Shown in pieces: positions 14,601-22,263 of a stretch of 41,911 nt of DNA. The stretch's first letter is position 1. Each line of letters starts with the position of its first letter. The stretch is from an uncultured Bacilli bacterium (lineage in GTDB: Bacteria; Bacillota_I; Bacilli_A; RF39; UBA660), in the NCBI GenBank assembly GCA_934155185.1, contig CAKPGT010000009.1:1-41911 (forward strand), written 5' to 3'. The position numbers were made by a program, and so were the translations under genes. The notes beneath the pieces are model-generated. The model searched no databases. It was given only the letters and a program-made list of their open reading frames with translations, and was not told the DNA's origin.

Positions 14601-15551
14601 ATGGAAGAAAAAATATTAGATTTAATAAAAAAATACGATAAAATTATTATTGCAAGACATATTGGCGGAGATCCGGATGCTTTAGGTGCTACTTTTGCAT
14701 TAAAGGAAATAATATTAGAAAACTTTCCCTTAAAAAAGGTACATGTTGTTGGAGCCTCAATATCAAAGTTTAAATTCTTTGGTAGTCATGAAAAAATAAC
14801 TGAAGAAGATTATGAAAATGCTCTTTTAATAGCGCTTGATATACCAGATATTAAAAGAATAGATGGAGCTGATTACTATAAATTTAAGGATGTAGTTAAA
14901 GTTGATCATCATCCAGAAATTGATAAGTTTTCAGACTATGAAATAATAGATATAGATGCATCAAGTACATGCGAGTTAATCGCCAGATTTTGTTATAAAT
15001 GTAATCTTAAAATGCCATATCATGCTGCCCAAAGTATTTTTATTGGGATAGTCGCAGATACTAATAGATTCCTATTTGGAGCAAATAAAGAAGAAACATA
15101 CAAAATAGTTTTAAAATTAATTGAAAAAGAACATGTGAAACCTAATGAACTTTACGAGATTTTATATAAAAGAAGTATGTCTGAAGTTAGATTAGAAGGC
15201 TTTATTTCACTTAATATGACTGTGACAAAAAATGGTTTAGGCTATGTTAAAATAACAGATGATGATTTGAAAAAATATGGTGTAGATTCTGCTAGTATAG
15301 GTAGTGTAATGAACAATTATAATTTTGTTCATGGACTTATATGCTGGGTTGTATTTACCGAAGATGTTAAGAATAATGTTATAAGAACATCAGCTAGAAG
15401 TAGAGGAATTAAGATAAATAAACTATTTGAACAATATAATGGTGGCGGGCATGTTTATGCATGTGGAGCTAAATTGCAAGGCTTTAATGAGGCTGATGAA
15501 ATAATAGATAAATTAGATAATCTATGTAAAGAATATAAGGAAGGCGAATAG
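14601..15551 (+). CDS. nrnA: DHH/DHHA1 phosphoesterase, NrnA type (oligoribonuclease / pAp phosphatase)
   Basis: 316 residues, normal for NrnA. The metal-binding motifs are GGDPDALGA (about 22-30), D80 in LDIPD, DHH at 102-104 and D in ADTNRF. The C-terminal DHHA1 domain ends in GGGHVYACGA. Family members degrade 2-5-nt RNA ends and dephosphorylate pAp; some related proteins act on cyclic dinucleotides or their linear products. It lacks the transmembrane and PAS parts of GdpP, so it is the stand-alone cytosolic form. It is in an operon with ackA; an exact nrnA/nrnB assignment is less sure. Confidence 0.88.
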   Translation: MEEKILDLIKKYDKIIIARHIGGDPDALGATFALKEIILENFPLKKVHVVGASISKFKFFGSHEKITEEDYENALLIALDIPDIKRIDGADYYKFKDVVKVDHHPEIDKFSDYEIIDIDASSTCELIARFCYKCNLKMPYHAAQSIFIGIVADTNRFLFGANKEETYKIVLKLIEKEHVKPNELYEILYKRSMSEVRLEGFISLNMTVTKNGLGYVKITDDDLKKYGVDSASIGSVMNNYNFVHGLICWVVFTEDVKNNVIRTSARSRGIKINKLFEQYNGGGHVYACGAKLQGFNEADEIIDKLDNLCKEYKEGE

Positions 15552-15566
15552 AAGTAGCCTTTTTAA
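15541..15566 (+). terminator. Weak hairpin terminator after nrnA
   Basis: AAGGC (15541-15545) and GCCTT (15557-15561) bracket the stop codon and are followed by TTTAAAA. The short stem makes this tentative. Confidence 0.4.
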
Positions 15567-15608
15567 AATATATAAGATATGTTGATATTTAGTTAAAGAG
15601 GAAACATT

Positions 15609-15887
15609 ATGAAAATAAATAATGAAGAAATTAATTTAAATAAGCTTATAGATGATATATATGATGATAAGAATATGATAAAAATGAGAGGTAATGGTAT
15701 ATATCTAAGTGATAATGATGTGCAAACACTAAAAAAATATAATATTAATTATGAAAAGTATTCATCATTAAACAGTTTAATATTTGAAATAGAAGAAATT
15801 TTAAATGAAGAAGTAGATGCAGATGATTTAGAGCAAATATCATCTAAGTTATCAGAATTAAATTATTATAATAATACAAATAAGTAA
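15609..15887 (+). CDS. Small acidic helical protein, unknown function
   Basis: 92 residues; I recognise no family. It is acidic and Asn-rich with predicted helices (LNKLIDDIYDDKNMI; LIFEIEEILNEEV; LEQISSKLSEL) around a short strand-like GNGIYLSDNDV. No signal or membrane segment is visible. AAAGAGG lies upstream of the ATG. The MYG1-family gene starts 12 nt after its stop, so the two are probably co-transcribed. Asp/Glu spacing does not match any metal site I know. Confidence 0.6.
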   Translation: MKINNEEINLNKLIDDIYDDKNMIKMRGNGIYLSDNDVQTLKKYNINYEKYSSLNSLIFEIEEILNEEVDADDLEQISSKLSELNYYNNTNK

Positions 15888-15899
15888 AGAAGTGTTGAT

Positions 15900-16844
15900 A
15901 TGGAAAAAGTAATATTAAAGAATATATTTAATGAAAATGTAGAAGTAAAAATAGTTGATAATCAAACCGATGCAGACTTTATAACTCATGCTGGCACCTT
16001 CCATGCGGATGAAGTTATGGCAACAGTAATATTATTAAATAAGTTTAAAAGTATTAAACTCTCTAGGGTTAATACTATAACTAATATAAATGCATTCTGC
16101 TATGATATTGGTTTTGGAAAGTTTGACCATCATGGAGTAGATTTTGATTTAAAAAGAGAAAACGGTATAAAATATGCATCATGTGGCTTAGTATGGAAAG
16201 AGTTTGGAAAAGATATAACAAGTAGTTTAAACATAAAAGACGAAGAAGCATTTATAGAATCGGTTGATAAAACCCTTATAATGGATATAGATAGAGATGA
16301 TAATGGACAGAAATTAGTTCACGAACCAGAAGTAAAACAGCAGACAATACCTAGTCTAATAGGCTCATTTAATCCATCATGGAATGAAAAAGTTAGTGAT
16401 AACAAAAAATTTCTAGAGGCACTTTCTTTTGCAAATACAGTATTTAATAATATGGTAAGTAAAATGCTATCTAAGGAAGCTGCAAGGGGTATAGTCGAAA
16501 AAGCAATTAGTGAAAGTAAAGACGGTATTTTAATACTAGATAAATATATGCCATGGAAAGACTTAGTTCTTTCTTCTAGCAATCCTAAAGCTAAGGAAAT
16601 ATATTATGCCGTATTTCCATCAAAAAGAGGTGGTTATAATATAGTTGGAGTACCAGTGCAGTCTGGAAGTTTTGAAGTAAGAAAACCATTCTTAGAATCA
16701 TGGGGTGGTCTTGATGAGGATAAACTAAAGGAAGTAAGCGGTATTAAAACTATTAAGTTTTGCCATAAGGGACTATTTATATGTGTCTGTGAGTCATTAG
16801 AAGATGCTATTAAAATAGCTAAAGTATCAATTGCTTCTAAATAA
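15900..16844 (+). CDS. MYG1/UPF0160 family protein (predicted metal-dependent hydrolase/nuclease)
   Basis: 314 residues, the usual length for the family. The N-terminal signature THAGTFHADEVMATVIL (about 30-46) and FDHHG (about 77-81) match MYG1. That family is related to DHH phosphoesterases, and eukaryotic MYG1 is described as a 3'-5' RNA exonuclease. Other conserved stretches are CGLVWKEFG and WGGL near the C-terminus. The bacterial members are poorly studied. Two DHH-like phosphoesterases (nrnA and this one) lie close together, hinting at RNA-end metabolism, but they are separated by a small gene and a possible weak terminator. Confidence 0.85.
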   Translation: MEKVILKNIFNENVEVKIVDNQTDADFITHAGTFHADEVMATVILLNKFKSIKLSRVNTITNINAFCYDIGFGKFDHHGVDFDLKRENGIKYASCGLVWKEFGKDITSSLNIKDEEAFIESVDKTLIMDIDRDDNGQKLVHEPEVKQQTIPSLIGSFNPSWNEKVSDNKKFLEALSFANTVFNNMVSKMLSKEAARGIVEKAISESKDGILILDKYMPWKDLVLSSSNPKAKEIYYAVFPSKRGGYNIVGVPVQSGSFEVRKPFLESWGGLDEDKLKEVSGIKTIKFCHKGLFICVCESLEDAIKIAKVSIASK

Positions 16845-16872
16845 TACATATTAACTTAGTATTATTTTATAT
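16839..16872 (+). terminator. Hairpin terminator after the MYG1-family gene
   Basis: AATAATAC (16840-16847) pairs with GTATTATT (16859-16866), then TTATAT. It overlaps the stop codon. Confidence 0.55.
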
Positions 16873-16896
16873 AAAAAACCATTTATGGGGTGCAAT

Positions 16897-16925
16897 TTGC
16901 ATTTTATATATAATTCTGCTATAAT
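16897..16925 (+). promoter_or_regulatory. Promoter of engB
   Basis: TTGCAT (16897-16902), a 17-nt spacer and a perfect TATAAT (16920-16925). Confidence 0.75.
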
Positions 16926-16988
16926 AACTATCGCAATTTAAAGATTTACGTTTATTTTGCTTTATATTTAAAGATGTAGGTGATACAA

Positions 16989-17588
16989 ATGAAAATAAAT
17001 GATGTTGAAGAGCCCATTATTGCAGTTAGAAGAAGTCAGTATCCAGATGACAATAAACCTGAATTCTTGCTTTTAGGAAGAAGTAATGTGGGTAAGTCTA
17101 GCTTTACTAACTCAATATTAGAAAGAAGAAATATAGCTAGAATATCTAGTAAGCCTGGAAAAACTCAAACAATAAACTTCTATAAAGTTAATAATGACTT
17201 TTATTTGGTTGATGTTCCTGGATATGGTTATACAGCCTCAGGTAAATCTGATCAGAAGAAATTTGGAATGATGATAGAAGAATATTTATCATCAAGAGAA
17301 AATCTAAATGGTGTATTTATGCTTATTGATTTTAGACATAAACCAAGTGAAGATGATTTGCTTATGTATAACTTTCTTAAGTTTCATGGTGTTAAAGTAA
17401 CACTTATTGCAACTAAAGTTGATAAGGTAGGTCAAACACAAAGAGAAAAGTATAGAAAGCAAATTACTGATAACATAGATTTGGCTATGGGAGATGAATT
17501 AATTCTTTTCTCAGCAAAGACTAAGCTAGGAAAAAAAGAAATACAAAGTATAATAGCAAAAGAAGTTTATAAAGAAGATGCTTTATAA
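16989..17588 (+). CDS. engB: Ribosome biogenesis GTP-binding protein EngB (YsxC/YihA)
   Basis: 199 residues, a TRAFAC-class GTPase needed for 50S subunit assembly. G1 is GRSNVGKSS, the G2 region KPGKTQTINF, G3 DVPGYG, G4 TKVD and G5 SAKT. The VPGYGY and FRHKPSEDD stretches are typical of EngB. The ATG at 16989 is preferred, because AGGTGA lies 5 nt upstream; a GTG at 16980 overlaps that site. It has its own promoter. The related GTPase gene der follows after 66 nt, itself with a promoter-like sequence. Confidence 0.95.
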   Translation: MKINDVEEPIIAVRRSQYPDDNKPEFLLLGRSNVGKSSFTNSILERRNIARISSKPGKTQTINFYKVNNDFYLVDVPGYGYTASGKSDQKKFGMMIEEYLSSRENLNGVFMLIDFRHKPSEDDLLMYNFLKFHGVKVTLIATKVDKVGQTQREKYRKQITDNIDLAMGDELILFSAKTKLGKKEIQSIIAKEVYKEDAL

Positions 17589-17610
17589 ACCTCTTTTTTT
17601 CTGCTATAAT
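17582..17610 (+). promoter_or_regulatory. Possible promoter of der
   Basis: TTTATA (17582-17587), a 17-nt spacer and TATAAT (17605-17610). The -10 is perfect, the -35 weak. Confidence 0.4.
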
Positions 17611-17654
17611 TAAAATCATAATAAATGCTTAATTTATAAGAGAGGTGACATGTA

Positions 17655-18968
17655 ATGAAATTACCAACAATTGCACTTGTAGGAAGACCTAATGTAGGTA
17701 AGTCTACAATATTTAATAGATTAGTAGGGAAAAAACAGGCAATAATTGAAGATACACCTGGTGTTACAAGGGACAGAATATATGGCTGTGCATCTTACTT
17801 AGACTATAAATTTAATATTATTGATACCGGTGGTATTGATATAGGGGATGATGCATTTAATAAAGAAATAAAAATGCAGGCTGAAATAGCTATTGATGAA
17901 GCTGATGTTGTTATATTTATAGTTGATGGTAAGGAAGGACTTACAGCAAATGATTTGGCAGTAAGAGACATTTTAAGACGTAGTAACAAGAAAGTTGTAG
18001 TAGCTATAAACAAAGTAGATAATAAAAAGACAATGGAAAACATATACGATTTTTATGAACTAGGGTTTGATTATTATATTCCTATTTCAGGTTCTCATAA
18101 CATAGGTATTGATGATTTATTAAGCGAGGTAACTAGTGGATTTAAGAAGTCTTATGATGAAGAATACTCAAGTGATGTAGTAAAATTTTGCGTAATAGGA
18201 AGACCTAATGTAGGTAAGTCATCACTTGTTAATGCAATATTAAATGAAGAAAGAGTAATAGTAAGTGATATAGCAGGTACAACGCGTGATACTGTTGATA
18301 CTGAATTTAACTATGAAAAACGCCCTTTTGTTGTAATAGATACCGCGGGAATGAGAAAAAAAGGTAAAGTATATGAGTCTATTGAAAAATATAGTTTGCT
18401 TAGAAGTATGAAAGCGATAGATAGGTCTGATGTATGTCTTGTTGTTATAAATGCAGAAGAGGGAATAATAGAACATGATAAGCATATAGCAAGTTATGCT
18501 ATAGAAGCTGGAAAGGCAGTAGTTTTAGTAGTAAATAAATGGGATACTATAGATGATAAGGACGAAGGACTAAGGGAATTTACTAAAAAGGTAAGAGCAG
18601 AGTTCCAATTCTTAAGCTATGTTCCAATTGTATTTTTATCAGCTAAAACTAAAAAGAGGATGCATACCTTAATGCCTGAGGTTATAAGAGTATTTGACAA
18701 TTCTCATAGAGAAGTTAAAACAAGTATTTTAAATGATGTTATAAGAGATGCTGTAGTAGCGCAAGCTCCTCCATCATATAAAGGAAAAAGATTGAAAATA
18801 TATTATACATCTCAAACAGGAATTACTCCTCCAAAATTTACCTTTTATGTTAATAACAAAGGTTTAGTTCATTTTTCTTATGAAAGATACTTAGAAAATA
18901 AAATAAGAGAAAGCTTTGAGTTTGAGGGTACGCCTATGGTATTTCAGTTTAAAAACAGGAATGAGTAA
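17655..18968 (+). CDS. der: Ribosome biogenesis GTPase Der (EngA)
   Basis: 437 residues, full length. It has two tandem GTPase domains and a C-terminal KH-like domain. Domain 1 has GRPNVGKST, DTPGVTRDR, DTGG and NKVD; domain 2 has GRPNVGKSS, DIAGTTRDT, DTAGMRKKG and NKWD. The KH-like region runs from about 350 to the end (VVAQAPPSYKGKRLKIYYTSQ). It acts in 50S ribosome maturation. GAGGTGA lies upstream of the ATG. It sits between engB and the sporulation gene spoVIF. Confidence 0.97.
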   Translation: MKLPTIALVGRPNVGKSTIFNRLVGKKQAIIEDTPGVTRDRIYGCASYLDYKFNIIDTGGIDIGDDAFNKEIKMQAEIAIDEADVVIFIVDGKEGLTANDLAVRDILRRSNKKVVVAINKVDNKKTMENIYDFYELGFDYYIPISGSHNIGIDDLLSEVTSGFKKSYDEEYSSDVVKFCVIGRPNVGKSSLVNAILNEERVIVSDIAGTTRDTVDTEFNYEKRPFVVIDTAGMRKKGKVYESIEKYSLLRSMKAIDRSDVCLVVINAEEGIIEHDKHIASYAIEAGKAVVLVVNKWDTIDDKDEGLREFTKKVRAEFQFLSYVPIVFLSAKTKKRMHTLMPEVIRVFDNSHREVKTSILNDVIRDAVVAQAPPSYKGKRLKIYYTSQTGITPPKFTFYVNNKGLVHFSYERYLENKIRESFEFEGTPMVFQFKNRNE

Positions 18969-19032
18969 GAATTTTAATTTAATTATTAACCACATAATGT
19001 AATTTGCATATATTATTTTAGGAGTGGTTAAT

Positions 19033-19281
19033 ATGGGATTTATAACTGATGGATTTCTTGATAAGGTAGAAAGAAAAACAAACGTTAGTAAAAAGTCAAT
19101 TCTTGATATAGCAGGTCGCTTAAAAGATGGCGATTTAAAAGATGAAAACACTATTAGAGGTGTAATAGATGAATTATCAAAGCTTACTGGTAGAGAGGTT
19201 TCAAAAGAACAGTCAGATAAGATTGTTAAGGCTGTTGTAGGTGATCAAATACCTAATAATTTGGAAAGCATGATAGATTAA
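19033..19281 (+). CDS. spoVIF: Stage VI sporulation protein F
   Basis: 82 residues matching SpoVIF. It has the typical order DKVERKTNVSKKSILDIA, DLKDENTIRGVIDELSKLTG, REVSKEQSDKIVKAVVGDQIP. In B. subtilis this mother-cell protein (YjcC) is required for proper coat assembly around the GerE stage and is made under late sigma-K control. ATG 19033 is chosen because AGGAG (19020-19024) is 8 nt upstream; a GTG at 19024 overlaps that RBS. A sigma-K-like -10, CATAATGTA (18993-19001, consensus CATAnnnTA), lies upstream, but no matching -35 is clear. Confidence 0.85.
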   Translation: MGFITDGFLDKVERKTNVSKKSILDIAGRLKDGDLKDENTIRGVIDELSKLTGREVSKEQSDKIVKAVVGDQIPNNLESMID

Positions 19282-19306
19282 GAAGAATAATTTCTTCTTT
19301 TTTTTA
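19280..19306 (+). terminator. Rho-independent terminator after spoVIF
   Basis: AAGAAGAA pairs with TTCTTCTT around a short loop, followed by TTTTTT; it begins at the stop codon. Confidence 0.8.
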
Positions 19307-19307
19307 T

Positions 19308-19600
19308 GCTTACGAAAAGTCAGTATGTAAGAATTTACTACATACTGCCGAAGATGGTAAAAAATATAATACAAAATATTATAATTTAGATGTTATTATT
19401 GTAGTTGGATTTAAGGTTAATATTCAAAGGCAATAGATTTTAGATTACGGGCTATTAATGTTTTAAAACAATATTCTGTTAAGGATTATATATTGGATAA
19501 TCCAGGAAAAGTTTCGCATAAAGTCGCTTAAAGTTTTGTACTATCAGAATTTAAAAAATATAGAGTCGTTCGAAATTTTGTGCCTATATATCTATTCTAA
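19308..19600 (+). pseudogene. Remnant of a RhuM-family gene
   Basis: The 430-nt space before spoIVA contains a decayed gene. One frame from about 19314 reads EKSVCKNLLHTAEDGKKYNT then KYYNLDVIIVVGFKVN, closely fitting the RhuM pattern (YNLD-I-VGY-VN), and hits TAG at 19434-19436. A shifted frame continues with FRLRAINVLKQYSVKDYILDN, the expected next block. It meets TAA at 19529-19531 and then, in the same frame, gives LSEFKKYRVVRN. Start and end are missing. RhuM proteins occur in pathogenicity and genomic islands; their role is unclear. This marks an old insertion between core sporulation genes. The rest of the space shows only a possible spoIVA promoter. Confidence 0.75.
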
Positions 19601-19655
19601 CACCAATTAATTAAGTAATTTTCTGACAGACCTTTTAAATTTATTCCTAAGCTTT

Positions 19656-19684
19656 GTTCTATTAACCAAAATTTTACATAATAT
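19656..19684 (+). promoter_or_regulatory. Tentative sigma-E promoter of spoIVA
   Basis: GTTCTATT (19656-19663), a 13-nt spacer and CATAATAT (19677-19684). The -10 resembles the sigma-E CATACANT; the -35 is a poor match. spoIVA is sigma-E-controlled in Bacillus, and transcription from here would begin near 19691, before the chosen start. Confidence 0.35.
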
Positions 19685-19714
19685 TTAATGAGATTTATAG
19701 AAAGTAGGGATTAT

Positions 19715-21190
19715 ATGGAAAAATATGATATTATAAAAGATATCTCTGAGCGTACAGGAGGAGATATCTATCTAGGGGTAGTAGGTGCGGTTAGAACAGG
19801 TAAATCAACATTTATAAAAAGGTGTATTGAAAATTTAGTTGTTCCAAATATAAAAGATGAGTATGAGAAGAAAAGATGCTTAGATGAAATTCCTCAAACG
19901 GCTCAGGGAAAAACCATAATGACAATAGAACCCAAATTTGTTCCCTCTAATGCAGCTACCATATCAATAGATGATTTTACAGCTAATATTAGACTTATAG
20001 ACTGTGTTGGATATGTTATTGATGCAGCTAAAGGTTATGAGGATGAAAATGGGCCTAGAATGGTTAGAACACCATGGTATGATGAAGAAATTCCTTTCGT
20101 TGAGGCTGCAGAAATTGGTACTGAAAAGGTAATAAGAGATCATTCAACTATAGGTATTGTTGTTACAACTGATGGAAGTATCGGAGAAATACCTAGAAAA
20201 GAGTATATAGATGCCGAAAATCAAGTTATAAGTGAATTAAAAGAGATTGGTAAACCTTTTATAATAGTTTTAAACTCAGTCCATCCAACACATCCTGATA
20301 CAGAAAAACTAGCTGAAAGTTTAAGAAGCGAGCACGGTATTCCTGTTATACCAGTTAGTGTTGAAAGTATGAGTGAAAAAGAAATATATAATATTTTAAA
20401 AGAGGCTTTATTTGAATTTCCGGTTTTAAGTGTTAATGTAAATATACCAGACTGGATAGCTTGTTTATCACATAAACATCCATTAAAGATGGAATATATT
20501 GATAAAATAAAAGAAAGCGTTGTAGATGTAGATAAAGTAAGGGATGTTGATACGATTATAGGACATTTTCAAGGATGTGAACATATATCAAAAGCTTATT
20601 TATCTGAAGTTAGTACATCAACTGGTGAAATAACAATTAGCCTTGAAGCTCCTGAAGGATTATATAATGAGGTGTTAAATGATATTATAGGAACTGAAAT
20701 TAATTCTAAAGCAAAGCTTTTATCATTATTTCAAGAACTTAGTGAAACAAGAGAAGAATATAGTCAGTTTAAAGAAGCACTTAAAATGGTTAGACAAACC
20801 GGATATGGAACTTCATTCCCAACTCTTAGAGATATGAAACTTGATACTCCTGAAATAATAAAGCAAGGTAGTAGATACGGTGTTAAACTAAAAGCAGTAG
20901 CACCATCAATACATATGATAAGAGTAGATGTTGAGTCTACATTTGAACCTATAATAGGATCTGAAATGCAAAGTAAAGAATTAATAGATCATTTAATGAA
21001 AAATTATGATACGGACCCAGATAGTGTATGGAAAAGTGAAATATTTGGTAGAAGCTTAGATGTCATAGTACAAGAAGGCATAAGAGGTAAGCTTTCAATA
21101 ATGCCAGATAATATTAGACATAAGCTTCAAACAACTTTAACAAAAGTAGTTAATAAGGGCTCAAATAACATGATAGCTATAGTTATATAG
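19715..21190 (+). CDS. spoIVA: Stage IV sporulation protein A (spore coat basement ATPase)
   Basis: 491 residues, against 492 in B. subtilis. SpoIVA polymerises by ATP hydrolysis on the forespore surface to form the base layer of the coat. The N-terminal domain is intact: MEKYDIIKDISERTGGDIYL, Walker A GAVRTGKST (24-32), the switch region DCVGYVIDAAKGYEDENGPR and TTDGSIGEIPR. Middle and C-terminal blocks also match (DALKMV-equivalent ALKMVRQTGYG; RYGVKLKAVAPSIHMIRVDVES; IFGRSLD). The ATG at 19715 gives the classic N-terminus; an in-frame ATG at 19688 lies too near the likely transcription start and has no RBS. Confidence 0.97.
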   Translation: MEKYDIIKDISERTGGDIYLGVVGAVRTGKSTFIKRCIENLVVPNIKDEYEKKRCLDEIPQTAQGKTIMTIEPKFVPSNAATISIDDFTANIRLIDCVGYVIDAAKGYEDENGPRMVRTPWYDEEIPFVEAAEIGTEKVIRDHSTIGIVVTTDGSIGEIPRKEYIDAENQVISELKEIGKPFIIVLNSVHPTHPDTEKLAESLRSEHGIPVIPVSVESMSEKEIYNILKEALFEFPVLSVNVNIPDWIACLSHKHPLKMEYIDKIKESVVDVDKVRDVDTIIGHFQGCEHISKAYLSEVSTSTGEITISLEAPEGLYNEVLNDIIGTEINSKAKLLSLFQELSETREEYSQFKEALKMVRQTGYGTSFPTLRDMKLDTPEIIKQGSRYGVKLKAVAPSIHMIRVDVESTFEPIIGSEMQSKELIDHLMKNYDTDPDSVWKSEIFGRSLDVIVQEGIRGKLSIMPDNIRHKLQTTLTKVVNKGSNNMIAIVI

Positions 21191-22171
21191 TTATCTTTTT
21201 TTAGTGTATACTTTATCACAAAAACTTCTATCAGAGTAGTCTTTATAGGAATAATTAATTGCGGTTTGACCCACTATGGATGTTTGACTATTTAAAACAA
21301 GTAAATCCTTTTTTTCTAGGCATTCTAATTCATGAGTATCATTCATATGTAACGTAAGTTCCATTGCTCTTGGAATCTGAATTTCACCAGCATTAGATAG
21401 CCTACATAAAGGTGGTACATAGATTCTAGGTGTTAACATTTTTGAATCATTTACACTTATAATGCTTCTTGAAACATGATTATGACCGACTAGATGAAAT
21501 TTGAATGTTTTAATGTCATTTTTCTCATATACTGGTGCTTTATGTGATACTAATATTTGATTATTATTTATTTTAAGTATATTACTATTAAAATTAGGAG
21601 TCTCTGAAATAGGGCATATATCATGCCTTCTTTTTTTAAGTACGCTATCAAGCAGTATATTTATATCTTTAAATAAAGAAAGGTCGTGATCACCATTTAC
21701 ATATATATTTATTATACTTTTATCAAACGGGTATATTTTTACAATATGTTCTATTTGCTTTTCTGCTTCTAACATGGTTTCTGTTCTTGAAAAGGTTCCA
21801 TCTAATATATCACCACAAACTATAATCGTATTAATTCCGGTTTTTACACAATAATTATATACTGTATATAATGCTTCTTCATCACTTTTAACATTTCCAA
21901 TATGTAAATCAGATATAGCCATTAATTTTAGATCCTTTTTACTATTATAAAGTTCAAATACATTACCACTACTATCCGTTACTTTATTTTCAAAATTATA
22001 TGTTATTTTACCGTCAGAAAAATATCTTTTTTTTATTATATAACCATATTCCTCTATTTGTCTCATCCTGTTATATATTTGCTTATAACTAAGATTAGTA
22101 ATTTCTGATATTTCTTTAATTGTTTTCCCTTCACTTATAGCGTTTACTATTTTTTGATTAATTTCTGTCAT
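21191..22171 (-). CDS. Metallophosphoesterase with N-terminal helix-turn-helix
   Basis: 326 residues, convergent with spoIVA and abutting its stop codon. Residues 1-45 look like a helix-turn-helix (GKTIKEISEITNLSYKQIYNRMRQI). Residues 81-270 form a calcineurin-like phosphoesterase with the full metal set: DLHIG (D88, H90), CGDILDG (D121), NGDHD (159-163), SHKAP and GHNH. The substrate cannot be read: phosphodiesters such as cyclic nucleotides, nucleic acid ends or phosphoproteins are all possible. Joining a DNA-binding-type domain to this enzyme is unusual. RBS AGGAGATAAG precedes the ATG. The gene stands alone. Confidence 0.85.
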   Translation of the reverse strand: MTEINQKIVNAISEGKTIKEISEITNLSYKQIYNRMRQIEEYGYIIKKRYFSDGKITYNFENKVTDSSGNVFELYNSKKDLKLMAISDLHIGNVKSDEEALYTVYNYCVKTGINTIIVCGDILDGTFSRTETMLEAEKQIEHIVKIYPFDKSIINIYVNGDHDLSLFKDINILLDSVLKKRRHDICPISETPNFNSNILKINNNQILVSHKAPVYEKNDIKTFKFHLVGHNHVSRSIISVNDSKMLTPRIYVPPLCRLSNAGEIQIPRAMELTLHMNDTHELECLEKKDLLVLNSQTSIVGQTAINYSYKDYSDRSFCDKVYTKKR

Positions 22172-22212
22172 CTTATCTCCTATATACTATAATAATTTCA
22201 TATTAACATAAG

Positions 22213-22241
22213 TTGCTTAACAAATCAAATAATGGTATTAT
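22213..22241 (+). promoter_or_regulatory. Promoter of the NahK-like kinase gene
   Basis: TTGCTT (22213-22218), a 17-nt spacer and TATTAT (22236-22241). The TTG that could be read as an upstream start codon is this -35 box. Confidence 0.65.
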
Positions 22242-22263
22242 GTTTATGGAGGGTTATAAGATT

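Noticed and set aside
19301..19700. A non-coding RNA or riboswitch in the spoVIF-spoIVA gap
   Set aside because: The sequence translates to RhuM-like blocks in order, so a decayed gene explains it better; no riboswitch fold was recognised.
22213..22263. TTG at 22213 as an upstream start for the NahK-like kinase
   Set aside because: That TTG is part of a well-spaced -35 box (TTGCTT, 17 nt, TATTAT), so it would lie before the transcription start; GGAGGG supports ATG 22264.
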